From assembly GCF_029784165.1 (NCBI RefSeq), contig NC_073695.1, positions 191,049,357-191,113,356 of the forward strand: a stretch of DNA of 64,000 nucleotides, written 5' to 3'. Positions 1 through 8,729 of the stretch are shown one piece after another; positions within the stretch are counted from its first letter, which is position 1; each line of letters starts with the position of its first letter. The stretch comes from Wyeomyia smithii (taxonomy: Eukaryota > Arthropoda > Insecta > Diptera > Culicidae). The notes beneath the pieces were generated by a model, which did not search any database, was not told the DNA's origin, and saw only the letters and a program-made list of their open reading frames with translations. Position numbers and translations under genes: made by a program.

Positions 1-1536
1 TTTCCGTTTTTAATTGTTTGGTAATTCTGATTACGGTAACGTTCATTAAATTTGAAATTTAACTGTCCATTCTGGAATTTCATGAGCAGTTGCTGATGTC
101 GGTTCATTTTTTTTTGCCGAAATACTGTTGAATAAAATTCACTCGACGAGCTTATCAAAAAACATTACTGATCTTTTCTGTTACCTACCTACAATGTTTT
201 CTGCACTTTTTTATAGTTCTGTAAATATTTAGCGATCTATCAGCACCTACCTAGATGTTGCAGAATAACCATCAATTGTTTTACTAAATTTTTGTTGTTG
301 TTAACCATACTGTTCGGTAATTTTTCTGCTACGAAATGGAACATCAAAAGTCCGCCATTTTAAGATATTATAAAAAGTTTCGAGGTTGTGTTTTAAAGTG
401 TTCCACGAGTTTATTTGAACAAAAAAAAATTGAACATGGATGTGGAGCTTTCAAATTCACCCCACCAGTAGATAAATTTATTCGAAGTCTTTAATAAAAT
501 TTTATATTCGCCATAATATGAGTTTTTTTTTTGAATATTCTAAAAACATTAGTATAATTGATATAAACAATTCAAAATATCAGTATGAAATTATTCAACG
601 GTTGTAATAGAAACTATTAGTAAAATTATATTTATATTTATCCATTTTATAACCAAGAAAAAGCTTAAATTGCATTTTTAAGAACGCTTGGTAATTTGGG
701 ACGAATCGTCAGCTTTGTAAATGCCGACTCAAGCAGCAACATTTGATAGACGCTTTGTAAACTTTTGCTGAGCTATCTTCTTTTTTTGACGTTCAGTGAC
801 AATGAAAAATACCGAACAATCGCCAAGCAAACGAGATATCGAACAGATTACACTGAAAAAAAAATCACACGCTCATACCAAATACTCTTTACACATGAAT
901 ACCAATAAGCCAACTCAATCATTTTAACATGTCGTCTCATATCGATTTTTAATGGAATCCAGTGTAAGACACTTTATTTTATACTGTGAACTGAAACGCA
1001 AGTGTATTCCACGTAAATATGAAATGTTTTATCTATCAGCACAGAAGTAAGTGTAATCCACTTGGCAGTAACGTCACAGAGAACAGACATTCATGTTTAT
1101 ATGAAGAAATTTCAAAATCGCGTGTAAAAATTTGAATCAAAATACGTTAATACACTAACGACACCTGTCTTGTGGTGCCCCAGTTGCACTGCGTGAATAT
1201 TGGCGTATCGATATTTGATTGATTGGTTCGTCAGTGACGCGCGCGCCACATAGCGAGAGCATTACCACTCACTGTTAAATAACGGTTGCAAGTTTTTACA
1301 CATCCTTTCAAAATAAGATGAACATCTTTTCTCTATGGTAACATGCAGATTTTCGTGCACTGATGGCTCAGCTGTTGAAAGCTAAGTGAAAAGTTTGCTG
1401 AGTTCGGTAAAGGAAACTGAGTGTGCTTACTATTTTACTTGAGTTGCATTTGACAGAAAAGGGCGAAAACTGGTTCAAGCACAATCCGGTGAACTAGAAT
1501 TCGACTCTGCGATTTTGTGATGTCTGGTTTTTGGCA
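1..1536. other. AT-rich intergenic DNA, no gene recognised
   Basis: This stretch is AT-rich with many homopolymer runs. I see no long open frame, no paired termini and no recognisable protein similarity on either strand. The only candidate frames are short and lack domain motifs. Confidence 0.6.
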
Positions 1537-1976
1537 CAGGTCGCACTCGATTATCCGGAACATCAAAGAAGTTTTCATTTCGGATAATCGAGTTTTCCGG
1601 ATAATCGAATCGCAGAAAAAATATTCAAATTTGCTATTGACGAACATAAAATAAATATTTCTTTTTTTTAATTGTACTTGTATGATGCAGTGGCGTAACC
1701 AGAAATTATTTCTGAAGCGAAAAGGGGCAAAATCTTGTGAAGCAAAAATAAAAAATAAATTGGACATGGATTATTTTCACTTAATTCGAACATGTCCCAA
1801 ACATGCCGGAAGCGACATAAATGGTACCAAATATGCTACAAAAGATGGTAAAAGTAAAATTTCGGATTAAAAATTAAAAACGAACACAAAAAAAATAAAT
1901 GCCGGATAATCGAGTCTAAAATTCCGGATAATCGAATTTTGGATAATCGAGTCTCCGGATAATAGAGTCCGACCTG
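1537..1976. mobile_element. pogo/Tigger-like MITE
   Basis: The left end begins CAGGTCGCACTCGATTATCC and the right end, read on the minus strand, begins CAGGTCGGACTCTATTATCC, giving inverted termini. The phrase GGATAATCGA recurs several times just inside both ends, a subterminal repeat pattern common in pogo/Tigger-type elements. The right flank is TA, as expected for the superfamily, but the left flank is CA, so the TSD is decayed or shifted. The interior holds no transposase. A fragment GCAGTGGCGTAACCAG near 1687 resembles a hAT terminus and may be a further small insertion. The pogo assignment is inference from terminal sequence and the TA flank. Confidence 0.6.
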
Positions 1977-2481
1977 TATACCCAGATCAACAATCCGGTC
2001 AAGTCAGTAGAAAAAGAACAGACATTTTACGTTTCGGCTAGATGGTTCTAACAATAGAGGAAAAACGCAAGTGTGAAGACTGAATCGTCGATACATTGCG
2101 GAGAACCCAATAATTCCTAGAACACTCTGAATGACATTTTGAGGTTGCCATTTGCTCCATAATGCAACCATAAACGAAACTAAAAGTCCAAGCGTTTCCC
2201 CCGGTTCTATCATCGGACAAATTTCGAAATGATGCGTAAGAAAAGAAAAGTTTTGACAAACAGAAGGAAAACAGAAAAATTGCTCGTAAGAAAAAAAAAA
2301 CATAACCAAGCGAAAACAATCAGGTCTTTCGGAGAAAAACTAAGCAACTACAAGGGTAAATGAGGTATTTTGTCCCGGTTTAGGAAGTGATTGAACAATT
2401 TATTTAAAAAAAACATATCTTTTTCGACATAAATACCAGCTCTATTGTACCATTTATAAGAGCTTAGCATCAATTTTGACA
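1977..2481. other. Unassigned spacer
   Basis: About 500 bases between two transposable elements. It contains only short frames without recognisable motifs, and I see no repeat structure. Confidence 0.5.
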
Positions 2482-3003
2482 TACACTACCCGTCATAAGT
2501 TTGGAATCGCTTAACTGAGTATTGCAACACCCAGTTTGAATATTGCAACACCTCCCGAAAAGTTTAGCATCACCTAGAATAGGCAGATATATCGTGTTTT
2601 TGACAACCTAGAAAGTTTTCAGCAAACTTGTTCAGGATGGTCAAAGGCTGTGAAATTTTACCGCTATGTGGCGCTAGTGGACACACAATTACACAATTTG
2701 TCGTATTTTGAACTTTACTAATCTCACGATTCCGACCTGCTAGAAAGTTGCGGTGTTCAGCAAACTTGTTCAGAATGCTAAAGGCTTCTACATGGTAGAC
2801 AATTTAGTACTGAATTACCCCACTATGCTGCGCTAGGGTACATGTGGTTCTTCGTATTGAAACTTCAACTCATCCAATCTCATCCAGTGCCACCAGTTGT
2901 GGTCAAGCACGTCGAAACACAGTATAACGCCGCATATGTGTTCCGAACTATTCCATCGAGGCTATTTCCATTACATTTCAGTGTCAACACAAATCAAAAA
3001 CAC

Positions 3004-3288
3004 CTAGTGTTCTAATTGAAATACGACTTCGACGATTTCGACAACTTCAGCAACCACCAGAGCGAGTGTTTTTGACTTCGTGTGTACATTTTGGGTGTCT
3101 GCTCGTTGGATGGGGCTTACACGCGCTTTCTCAAACGCACCATGTACTGAAGTCAGAACCACTCGGCTTGCATGTAAGCCGACGGCGTTGCGTGTTCGGT
3201 CTCCAGCTTGCAGGGTAAAGTAATACGAAATGCCCCCTGTGGTAGTCAAATCCTTCAATATCGGATTAGAGGCAAGTCTATTGCACAA
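3004..3288 (-). other. Unrecognised 94-codon open frame inside the Tc1-like element
   Basis: An open frame of 94 codons lies in the middle of the 2.2 kb Tc1-like element. I do not recognise the product and see no signal peptide, membrane segment or catalytic motif. It overlaps the start of the nested MITE at 3286, so its 5' end is partly MITE sequence. It is most likely a chance frame. Confidence 0.15.
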
Positions 3289-3919
3289 GTATAGATGACA
3301 GTTCTAAAAGGTATGCTATTCACGTCGATGCATTAGTATTAGTGAACGTTATGAACTTTTTCCAATTTTGTATGAAATGAAATAATTATTCATTTTAAAC
3401 TAAACTTATTAAACATACTTTTCTGAAAAGTTATAGAAATGATGTTGAAACATGTTTAATTTGTGAGAAATACATAAACATGCTGGGGTTAAGGTAAAAT
3501 ATGCTGTTTTTTATCATTTTGCCGGTAACCATTTTGCACTTTTCGTTTTTTTCTTGTACTCTAATAGCGCTTCTAAATAGAGTCGCTTATGTTTCATACA
3601 GTAACAAAAGTCATGAGCTATGACAATGACTAAGATTATGCTCCAACTATGAGAAATATAGCATTTTTATATATTTCATTTCGACATATTGTCGCAATTT
3701 TTCACACTAAATCTAAATTAATATCAATTTCTAGTGTGTTTCAACTTGAGATTCACTCTCCAACCAAAAAAATCAAATATAAAACAACATAAGACGAGAA
3801 ATGTCCAAAAATGTTCGGAATTCCATACAATAAGCGAAAATTTTCATAACGAGATTTGTTTGTGTGCGTGGATAGATAAAAATGTGGCATACCTTGTAGA
3901 ACTGTCATCTATACTTGGG
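3286..3919. mobile_element. MITE, copy A of a 633-634 bp family (9-10 bp TSD)
   Basis: The element starts CAAGTATAGATGACAG and ends with the complementary sequence. It is flanked by TCTATTGCA at 3277-3285 and 3920-3928; the matching G before each copy makes 10 bp possible. The sequence is about 95% the same by eye as 58930-59562, in the same orientation. A duplication of this size is typical of Mutator-like elements, but no transposase is present and the superfamily is inference. The 75-codon frame at 3734 and its relative in the other copy lie inside the MITE and have no recognisable domain. Confidence 0.82.
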
Positions 3920-3940
3920 TCTATTGCAACTCTTTGCAGC

Positions 3941-4006
3941 AGTAGGCTTCGTAAAACATAAATTTGTATTGTGCCGTGTCAAATAAATGTTGTGTGAAAA
4001 AAAAAA
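3941..4006 (+). mobile_element. Ultra-short 5'-truncated retroposon with poly-A tail
   Basis: A 66 bp insert is flanked by a perfect 12 bp duplication ACTCTTTGCAGC (3929-3940 and 4007-4018) and ends in ten A residues. It carries AATAAA just upstream of the tail. The phrase GTGCCGTGTCAAATAAATGT recurs near 33183 with one difference, so both are probably 3' ends of one LINE or LINE-mobilised RNA. Only about 56 non-A bases were copied, which is extreme 5' truncation. Confidence 0.8.
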
Positions 4007-4261
4007 ACTCTTTGCAGCCGAGGTAATCAATTTAGTCGCGATATCGTCAATTTTCCCCATAGTAAAACGTGTTGTGTATGTTGCTGATCAAACTGTCAAC
4101 ATACCAACACAGTGCCATGCTATATTTTATAACCTCCTCAAATGAAAACACTTCTTTAGAATAAAAACACACAAGCTTACGTATTGTGTGTGGTAATCAA
4201 ATTGTCAACATTCAAATTGGTTTCACTTCGTCATGTATAAACAATTGGTGTAAATGATATC

Positions 4262-4560
4262 ATTATTGAGCTAAACTAAGTTCGAAACGCTCAAAACTAC
4301 ATGCACACTAGCGCTGCGTTGCGGCGGAATTTCGCACTATACTATCCGCCAATTACAAGACCTTGACTTCTTGAGTAACTTTGCTGAAAATCACTACTCT
4401 CTAAATGGTGGGATTATTGAGCTAAATAGCGTTCAAAACACTCAAAACTTCATGCACACTAGCGCTGCGTTGTGGTTGAATTCCAAACTAAACTCTCCTC
4501 CAATCACAATCCCTTGACCTCCTGAGCAACTTAGCTTAAGACCACAACTCTCTAGGTTTT
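4262..4560. repeat. Two tandem ~150 bp subterminal units
   Basis: Two diverged units start at 4262 and 4413, each opening with ATTATTGAGCTAAA and sharing the phrase GCACACTAGCGCTGCGTTG. They lie just inside the right end of the Tc1-like element, and related phrases occur inverted near its left end. Confidence 0.65.
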
Positions 4561-4765
4561 TAGAATCAAGAGATAGAGTTACATTGATCTGCCCATATCA
4601 AGTGATGCTAAACTTTTTGGGGTGTTGCAATATTCAAACTGGGTGTTGCAATACTCAGTAAAGCAATTCCAAACTTATGACGGGTAGTGTACATCGTTCA
4701 GCTATGCAATTTATTGGAAAATATCCTAGAAATATCAAAATTTCTATGAAGTAATAAAAACGAAT

Positions 4766-5008
4766 GGAGAGCTTCGTAGCCGCTTTGATAAGCGGGTGGT
4801 CGTGGGTTCGAAACTTAGTAGAATCAGGCCATTTGGTTGTCAAAGGACTTTAACATGGGTTTATTCTCAGGCTCTCCACAACATACTCTCTTCCTTCAAG
4901 CTGAATTCTATAGTACCCCTGCTGACTTTCATCCTAACAAAAATAAGTCCCTCTCATAATAAAACTGGTCTGAGTAACGTGTAATAGTTCTCTTCAGGAA
5001 ATTGATAT
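4766..5008 (+). repeat. tRNA-headed modular retroposon, copy 1, 5' part
   Basis: This is the head of the same element seen complete at 49792-50659. It has GAGAGCTTCGTAGCC, then a B-box-like GGTTCGAA, then the unique region with ATAGTACCC. About 13 bases of the tRNA-like head are missing compared with the complete copy. The copy is cut in the middle of its first internal module by the BEL element and resumes at 13531. I could not find a convincing duplication around the whole copy. Confidence 0.75.
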
Positions 5009-5353
5009 TGTTGCGTACGCAAGCAGCAAAATAATAATTACAACAAAAATTGTACTTTTTTTTCTTCTTGACAAATTAATTCGGCATCGGTTCACCTATA
5101 CAAGAGGCGCAGCTTCACTGCCGTATTCATTAGAAGTTATCAGTTCCCAACAATAACTCCACTGCGATGGAATAAACAATCTACTCGAGACGCACAGTGT
5201 TCCTTATTTCACCGAACAGCCAAGCAGTAGCCAGCGAAGAGTTAATTGAAAAAGTCTTTGTCAAGACTAGAAGAGTTTGAATTTTTTATACAGTCCACAT
5301 CTTGGAGTCAGTTTGGTTTTCTGACTATCGGAGAGAGTGTCCTGGCGCGGACA
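5009..5353 (+). repeat. BEL 5' LTR (345 bp)
   Basis: It differs from the 3' LTR by two substitutions (about 5101 and 5129) and lacks a six-base CTT repeat present in the 3' LTR. A TATA-like box here reads TATACAA at 5097-5103, whereas the 3' LTR has TATATAA. An AATAAA signal lies at 5171-5176. Both LTRs keep TG and CA ends. Confidence 0.95.
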
Positions 5354-5359
5354 TTTTTA

Positions 5360-5377
5360 TGGTCCTTCGAGCTGGAT
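5360..5377 (+). promoter_or_regulatory. Primer-binding site, probable tRNA-Tyr
   Basis: TGGTCCTTCGAGCTGGAT begins six bases after the 5' LTR. Its complement ends TCGAAGGACCA, which matches the conserved 3' end of insect tRNA-Tyr from memory, with about one mismatch further in. This is where minus-strand DNA synthesis would be primed. The tRNA identity needs a direct comparison. Confidence 0.65.
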
Positions 5378-5995
5378 TCTTTGTTGGATTCAAAGGAAGA
5401 TCGATTGGGCGATCGGAATCACCACCACCGCATGGGACCAGTTTGGTTTACTGGTGCCCTCACCATCACTCAGCCGAGCAACCGATTGATATCGGTACCC
5501 CACGGCTGGCTACTGTCTGGCGGTTTGATGAATTTGGAACAGTGCGCCCGAATCCTGGAGTAAAGTGAAATTAAAATTTGTGTGGACACTAAGTGAAGAC
5601 GAACAATTGTGCAAAGAACTATAAAATTTCGAAGAAAAATAAGATCAAAAAGTGCAGTGACATTGAATTGACATTGATGGTTTCTGAGTAATCCGCAAAA
5701 CTCATTGCCTATTGATAGTGGTTCCTGCGTTAACCCAACTTTAGCGACATTTCGCTTGCGTTTCATCGGGTTTGTCGTGAAAACCCGCCATCAACTGCTA
5801 AAGTGATAGCCTTCAGGTATAGGTGCCGACAAACAACGTGGTGTGGTAGTAAGTGAGCTTGCGACGGTGAGTACAACTGAATTGTACAGTAAGAAGGTTT
5901 TTCGGAGTTATTGAGGGCAGGAGTGATTTGCGTCGGTTTTTGGAATTTAAGTGGTTTTTGGACGAAAGGCAGGCTGTACATTCCTGTGACTAATC
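5378..5995 (+). other. BEL leader between primer-binding site and gag
   Basis: About 620 bases of untranslated leader. It contains only short frames, one of which runs in from the LTR. The gag ATG at 5996 is chosen because the protein reads continuously from it into a gag-like region and the upstream sequence has no coding character. Confidence 0.6.
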
Positions 5996-6412
5996 ATGTC
6001 GAAATTACGGGAACAGTCGAAGGTGCTGAGCGTCACCACGAATTCTATTATGCTGATAGAACACTTTGCACAAAATTTTGATCCAGAACATGACTGTAGT
6101 AAATTAGAATCACGTATGGTACGACTCGATCAGCTATTCGAGCGCTACATGACTGCATCAATAAACGTTGAGCTTCTAACGACCGATGACAAAGATAATA
6201 CAGGTGATTTCACTAAGCAAAGAGATTATATGGAAGAGAAATATTATGCACTGCGTGATTTCCTGTTATCCCATCAATCGGTTCAGCCACCAGCTCCAAT
6301 CATACCCGATCCCATCCCAACACGATCATCTGTCGTGCGATTGCCTAAAATTGATCTGCCAGTTTTCGACGGTGATATGAACAATTGGATACCGTTTCGT
6401 GATGCGTACGCT
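5996..6412 (+). pseudogene. BEL gag, N-terminal part, interrupted
   Basis: The first 139 codons encode a charged, helical N-terminus ending in a stretch like 'LPKIDLPVFDGDMNNWIPF', which is the start of the DUF1759 region typical of BEL gag proteins. The frame is interrupted at 6412 by a hAT-type element. The frame that resumes at 7892 is the same one once the insert and one copy of its duplication are discounted. The product would be the structural capsid protein of cytoplasmic particles. As it stands, translation would run into transposon sequence and stop at 6523. Confidence 0.85.
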
Positions 6413-6568
6413 CAGGGCCGGATTTACGATTGTGGGGGCCCGGGGCCCAGTTATAGTGGGGGCCCCAAAATTAAACAAAACTGTTTTTTATCGTACGAGT
6501 TAAAAGCATTTATTTGCTATTGAAAAATTACCAAAAATTTGTTAGAATTTTTTCTTAAGTCCTATTTA

Positions 6569-6986
6569 GAGTTCCAAGCGAAGTGAAAATCTCATACAAA
6601 ATGATCATTTTTTTACGCTCGTGAAAAATGCAACCTGCAAAAATTTCACTTCGCTAGGAACTGTAGACAAATTCGATCAAGCGAAATCGTTGTGCGATCG
6701 CGAAAGGTTGTGGATCTCATCTTTTTCTTGTGTTCACTTTTTTCACGCATGCAAACGCTAGTGAAAAAAGCAGCAGCAAGCAAAAACTTGCGTGCGTTTA
6801 TATTCTGTCAGTTGCAGCCAATTTTCACTTCGCTCGGAGTGTAAACTCGTGAATTTCGCTTCACTTAAACTGTAAATTGCAGACTGGTGAAATACCTGCG
6901 TGTTCCACAAACGGGTTTTCACGACAGATTTCGCAAGCGAAAATTTAAGCTTTTTACTTGTCAAATTTTTCACTTCGCTTGGAAAC
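6569..6986. mobile_element. Nested MITE within the hAT-type element
   Basis: The left end is GAGTTCCAAGCGAAGTGAAA and the right end is TTTCACTTCGCTTGGAAAC, an inverted pair. Both are flanked by TA (6567-6568 and 6987-6988). The motif TTTCACTTCGCT recurs several times inside. TA flanks suggest a Tc1/mariner-type origin; the exact ends are uncertain by a few bases. Confidence 0.65.
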
Positions 6987-7438
6987 TATGCTTTACGAGT
7001 TTTTTTGCAGAAAACTTATTAATTAAATAATCAACATAACTTCTTCAATATACTCGTACTCGAAACTTAATAATGCTAAGTTTGACTGCCTTTCATTCTT
7101 CACAGTCGCACGCAACCTATTTTTAATATGTTTCATCTTCAAACTTTTTTCTTGATACCTGAAAAAAAACTACCGCAATTTGAAAAAAATGCGATCCACA
7201 GGCAAAAATTTGCACACAATTTGAGAAAGACTGCACAAATATAAGACGAGTCTGACAATAATGGAAACTAGGAAAAAACTACACATATCTGCAGGTCAAT
7301 TAAATTTGCACACGAGCTCAGAAAATCTGCATTTTGCAAAGCACATCTGGTATCCCTGATTCGGACCAGTGAGCAAAAGCAATGCATTAAAAAACTTGTG
7401 GGTTATTTTCTTTATCTGCTTTACCACCCATGCGCGCT

Positions 7439-7607
7439 AAAGCCCTAGAGTTAAAGTTTGGCCGACTGTCATTGAAAAGTTCCAATCAAACAGTCAACAG
7501 TTTTTTCATCATAGTTTTAACATTGCTGATGTTCGATTGGAACGAGTTTTGACACTTCGATTGGCGCTTTTAATGACAGTCGGCCAAACTTTAACTCTAG
7601 GCGTTTA
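7439..7607. mobile_element. Nested 169 bp foldback MITE
   Basis: The insert is flanked by ATGCGCGCT (7430-7438 and 7608-7616). Its ends carry a near-perfect inverted repeat of about 35 bp, including CCTAGAGTTAAAGTTTGGCC. It sits inside the hAT-type element that sits inside BEL, so it is at least a third-level insertion. A duplication of 8-9 bp could fit hAT or Mutator-like mobilisation. Confidence 0.75.
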
Positions 7608-7891
7608 ATGCGCGCTGGTTCGATTCAAATGGTGTGTTAATGTGTGTCATTCCAAGAGAATCCAAGGTGAACTCTTATGGATGTAGTTGCGATATCGGCG
7701 CTCGCGAAAAAATAACACTTAAGGAAAGTGTCAGATTGTAATGGTCTGTTCAAATTTTCTTACTGTAAATCGAACTTTTGATTAAATCTCTTTTTTAAAG
7801 AGAAAAAATCTTTTTGTCGATTTGTGGGGGCCCTAAAAATGTGGGGGCCCGGGGCCCGGGCCCCCTGGGCCCCCCCATAAATCCGGCTCTG

Positions 7892-8703
7892 CGTACGCTG
7901 CACTCATCCACAGCAATGATGAACTGGCAGCAGTTGATAAATTTCATTATCTGATGGCCTCTTTGAAAGGGCCAGTGAAAAAGTTGCTGGACACCACCAG
8001 CATTACGGCTGATAATTACATGATCGCTTGGGATTTGCTTGTTAGTCGATACGATAATAAAAGATTATTAATAAAAAATCATATTTCTGCTTTATTTGCA
8101 GTTGAGCCGGTAAGGCGAGAATCTTCTGATGCTATAATGTCGCTTATAGATCAGTTTGAACGGCATGTGAAAATCCTAACTACATTGGGGGAGACAACTA
8201 GCTCGTGGAGCTCTCTTTTACTGCATATGGTATGCAGTAGATTGGATAGAAATACTTTGCGCGAATGGGAACGCTCGACAGGAGATATTACTAATGAAAC
8301 TCCAACCTATACAGATTTGATATATTTTCTCCATGAGCAATCGCGAATTTTGCTCTCATTAAATAGTGGTACTGTAGCCACAAATCCCTCACCAAAGGAA
8401 AGATTTCGTTTGTCTGTAGCTCATACATCAACTGTGTCACAGCCCGCTACCGTACGATGCGTAGTTTGCAACCAATCACATCGCATCTATGACTGTGAAA
8501 CTTTTAAACGTCTTACGCTTGATCAAAAACAAGAAATTGTTCGCAAGAGAAGACTTTGTTGGAATTGTCTTTCGTCCAGCCATATGAGCCGTGACTGTCC
8601 ATCGAAACCGTGTCGGAAATGTAACGAAAAGTCTCAGTCTCAGACAATGATAGATCAATTCGAACACAATCGCAACTTTATACTGCTGGGCCACAAGGCA
8701 TAG
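7892..8703 (+). pseudogene. BEL gag, C-terminal part with zinc knuckles
   Basis: The frame resumes after the hAT-type insert and encodes the rest of the gag core. Near the end are cysteine-histidine clusters (CVVCNQSHRIYDC and CWNCLSSSHMSRDC, followed by CRKC) that would bind the genomic RNA. The frame ends at 8703 shortly after the last cluster. The downstream pol frame is open back to before 8643 in another phase, so a one-base shift lies around 8620-8660, beside the repeated TCTCAG. In most BEL elements gag and pol are one frame, so I read this as a mutation, although a programmed frameshift cannot be excluded. Confidence 0.85.
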
Positions 8704-8729
8704 TCAAAAGTAGCAATAATGCCTCGTCC

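Larger units (their letters stand above)
2484..4689. mobile_element. Tc1/mariner-like non-autonomous element, 2.2 kb
   Basis: The ends are an inverted repeat of about 90 bp. The left end starts CACTACCCGTCATAAGTTTG and the complement of the right end starts with the same 20 bases; a phrase with GTATTGCAACACCCAG follows on both sides. Both ends are flanked by TA (2482-2483 and 4690-4691), the TSD of Tc1/mariner elements. No transposase is visible, so the copy is non-autonomous. Subterminal blocks on the left (around 2600-2900) and right (4262-4560) share phrases such as the 'gcgctagtg' region in inverted orientation. The interior carries a later 634 bp MITE and a tiny retroposon. Superfamily assignment rests on the TA flanks and the ends. 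Confidence 0.8.
6413..7891. mobile_element. hAT-type non-autonomous element inside BEL gag
   Basis: The 1479 bp insert starts CAGGGCCGGATTTA and its complement starts CAGAGCCGGATTTA. It is flanked by a perfect 8 bp duplication CGTACGCT (6405-6412 and 7892-7899). Both features fit the hAT superfamily. The subterminal regions are striking runs of GGGCCC and GGGGGCCC. There is no transposase. At least two smaller inverted-repeat elements sit inside it (about 6569-6986 and 7439-7607), so much of its length is secondary insertion. Confidence 0.92.

Noticed and set aside
3004..3288. A viral-derived or domesticated coding gene
   Set aside because: I recognise no viral or cellular protein, and the frame lies inside a Tc1-like element and overlaps a nested MITE.
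5246..5568. Two ~100-codon frames crossing the BEL LTR-leader junction
   Set aside because: They begin in the LTR, overlap each other in different phases and show no motif; a copy at 13423 diverges as soon as the LTR ends.
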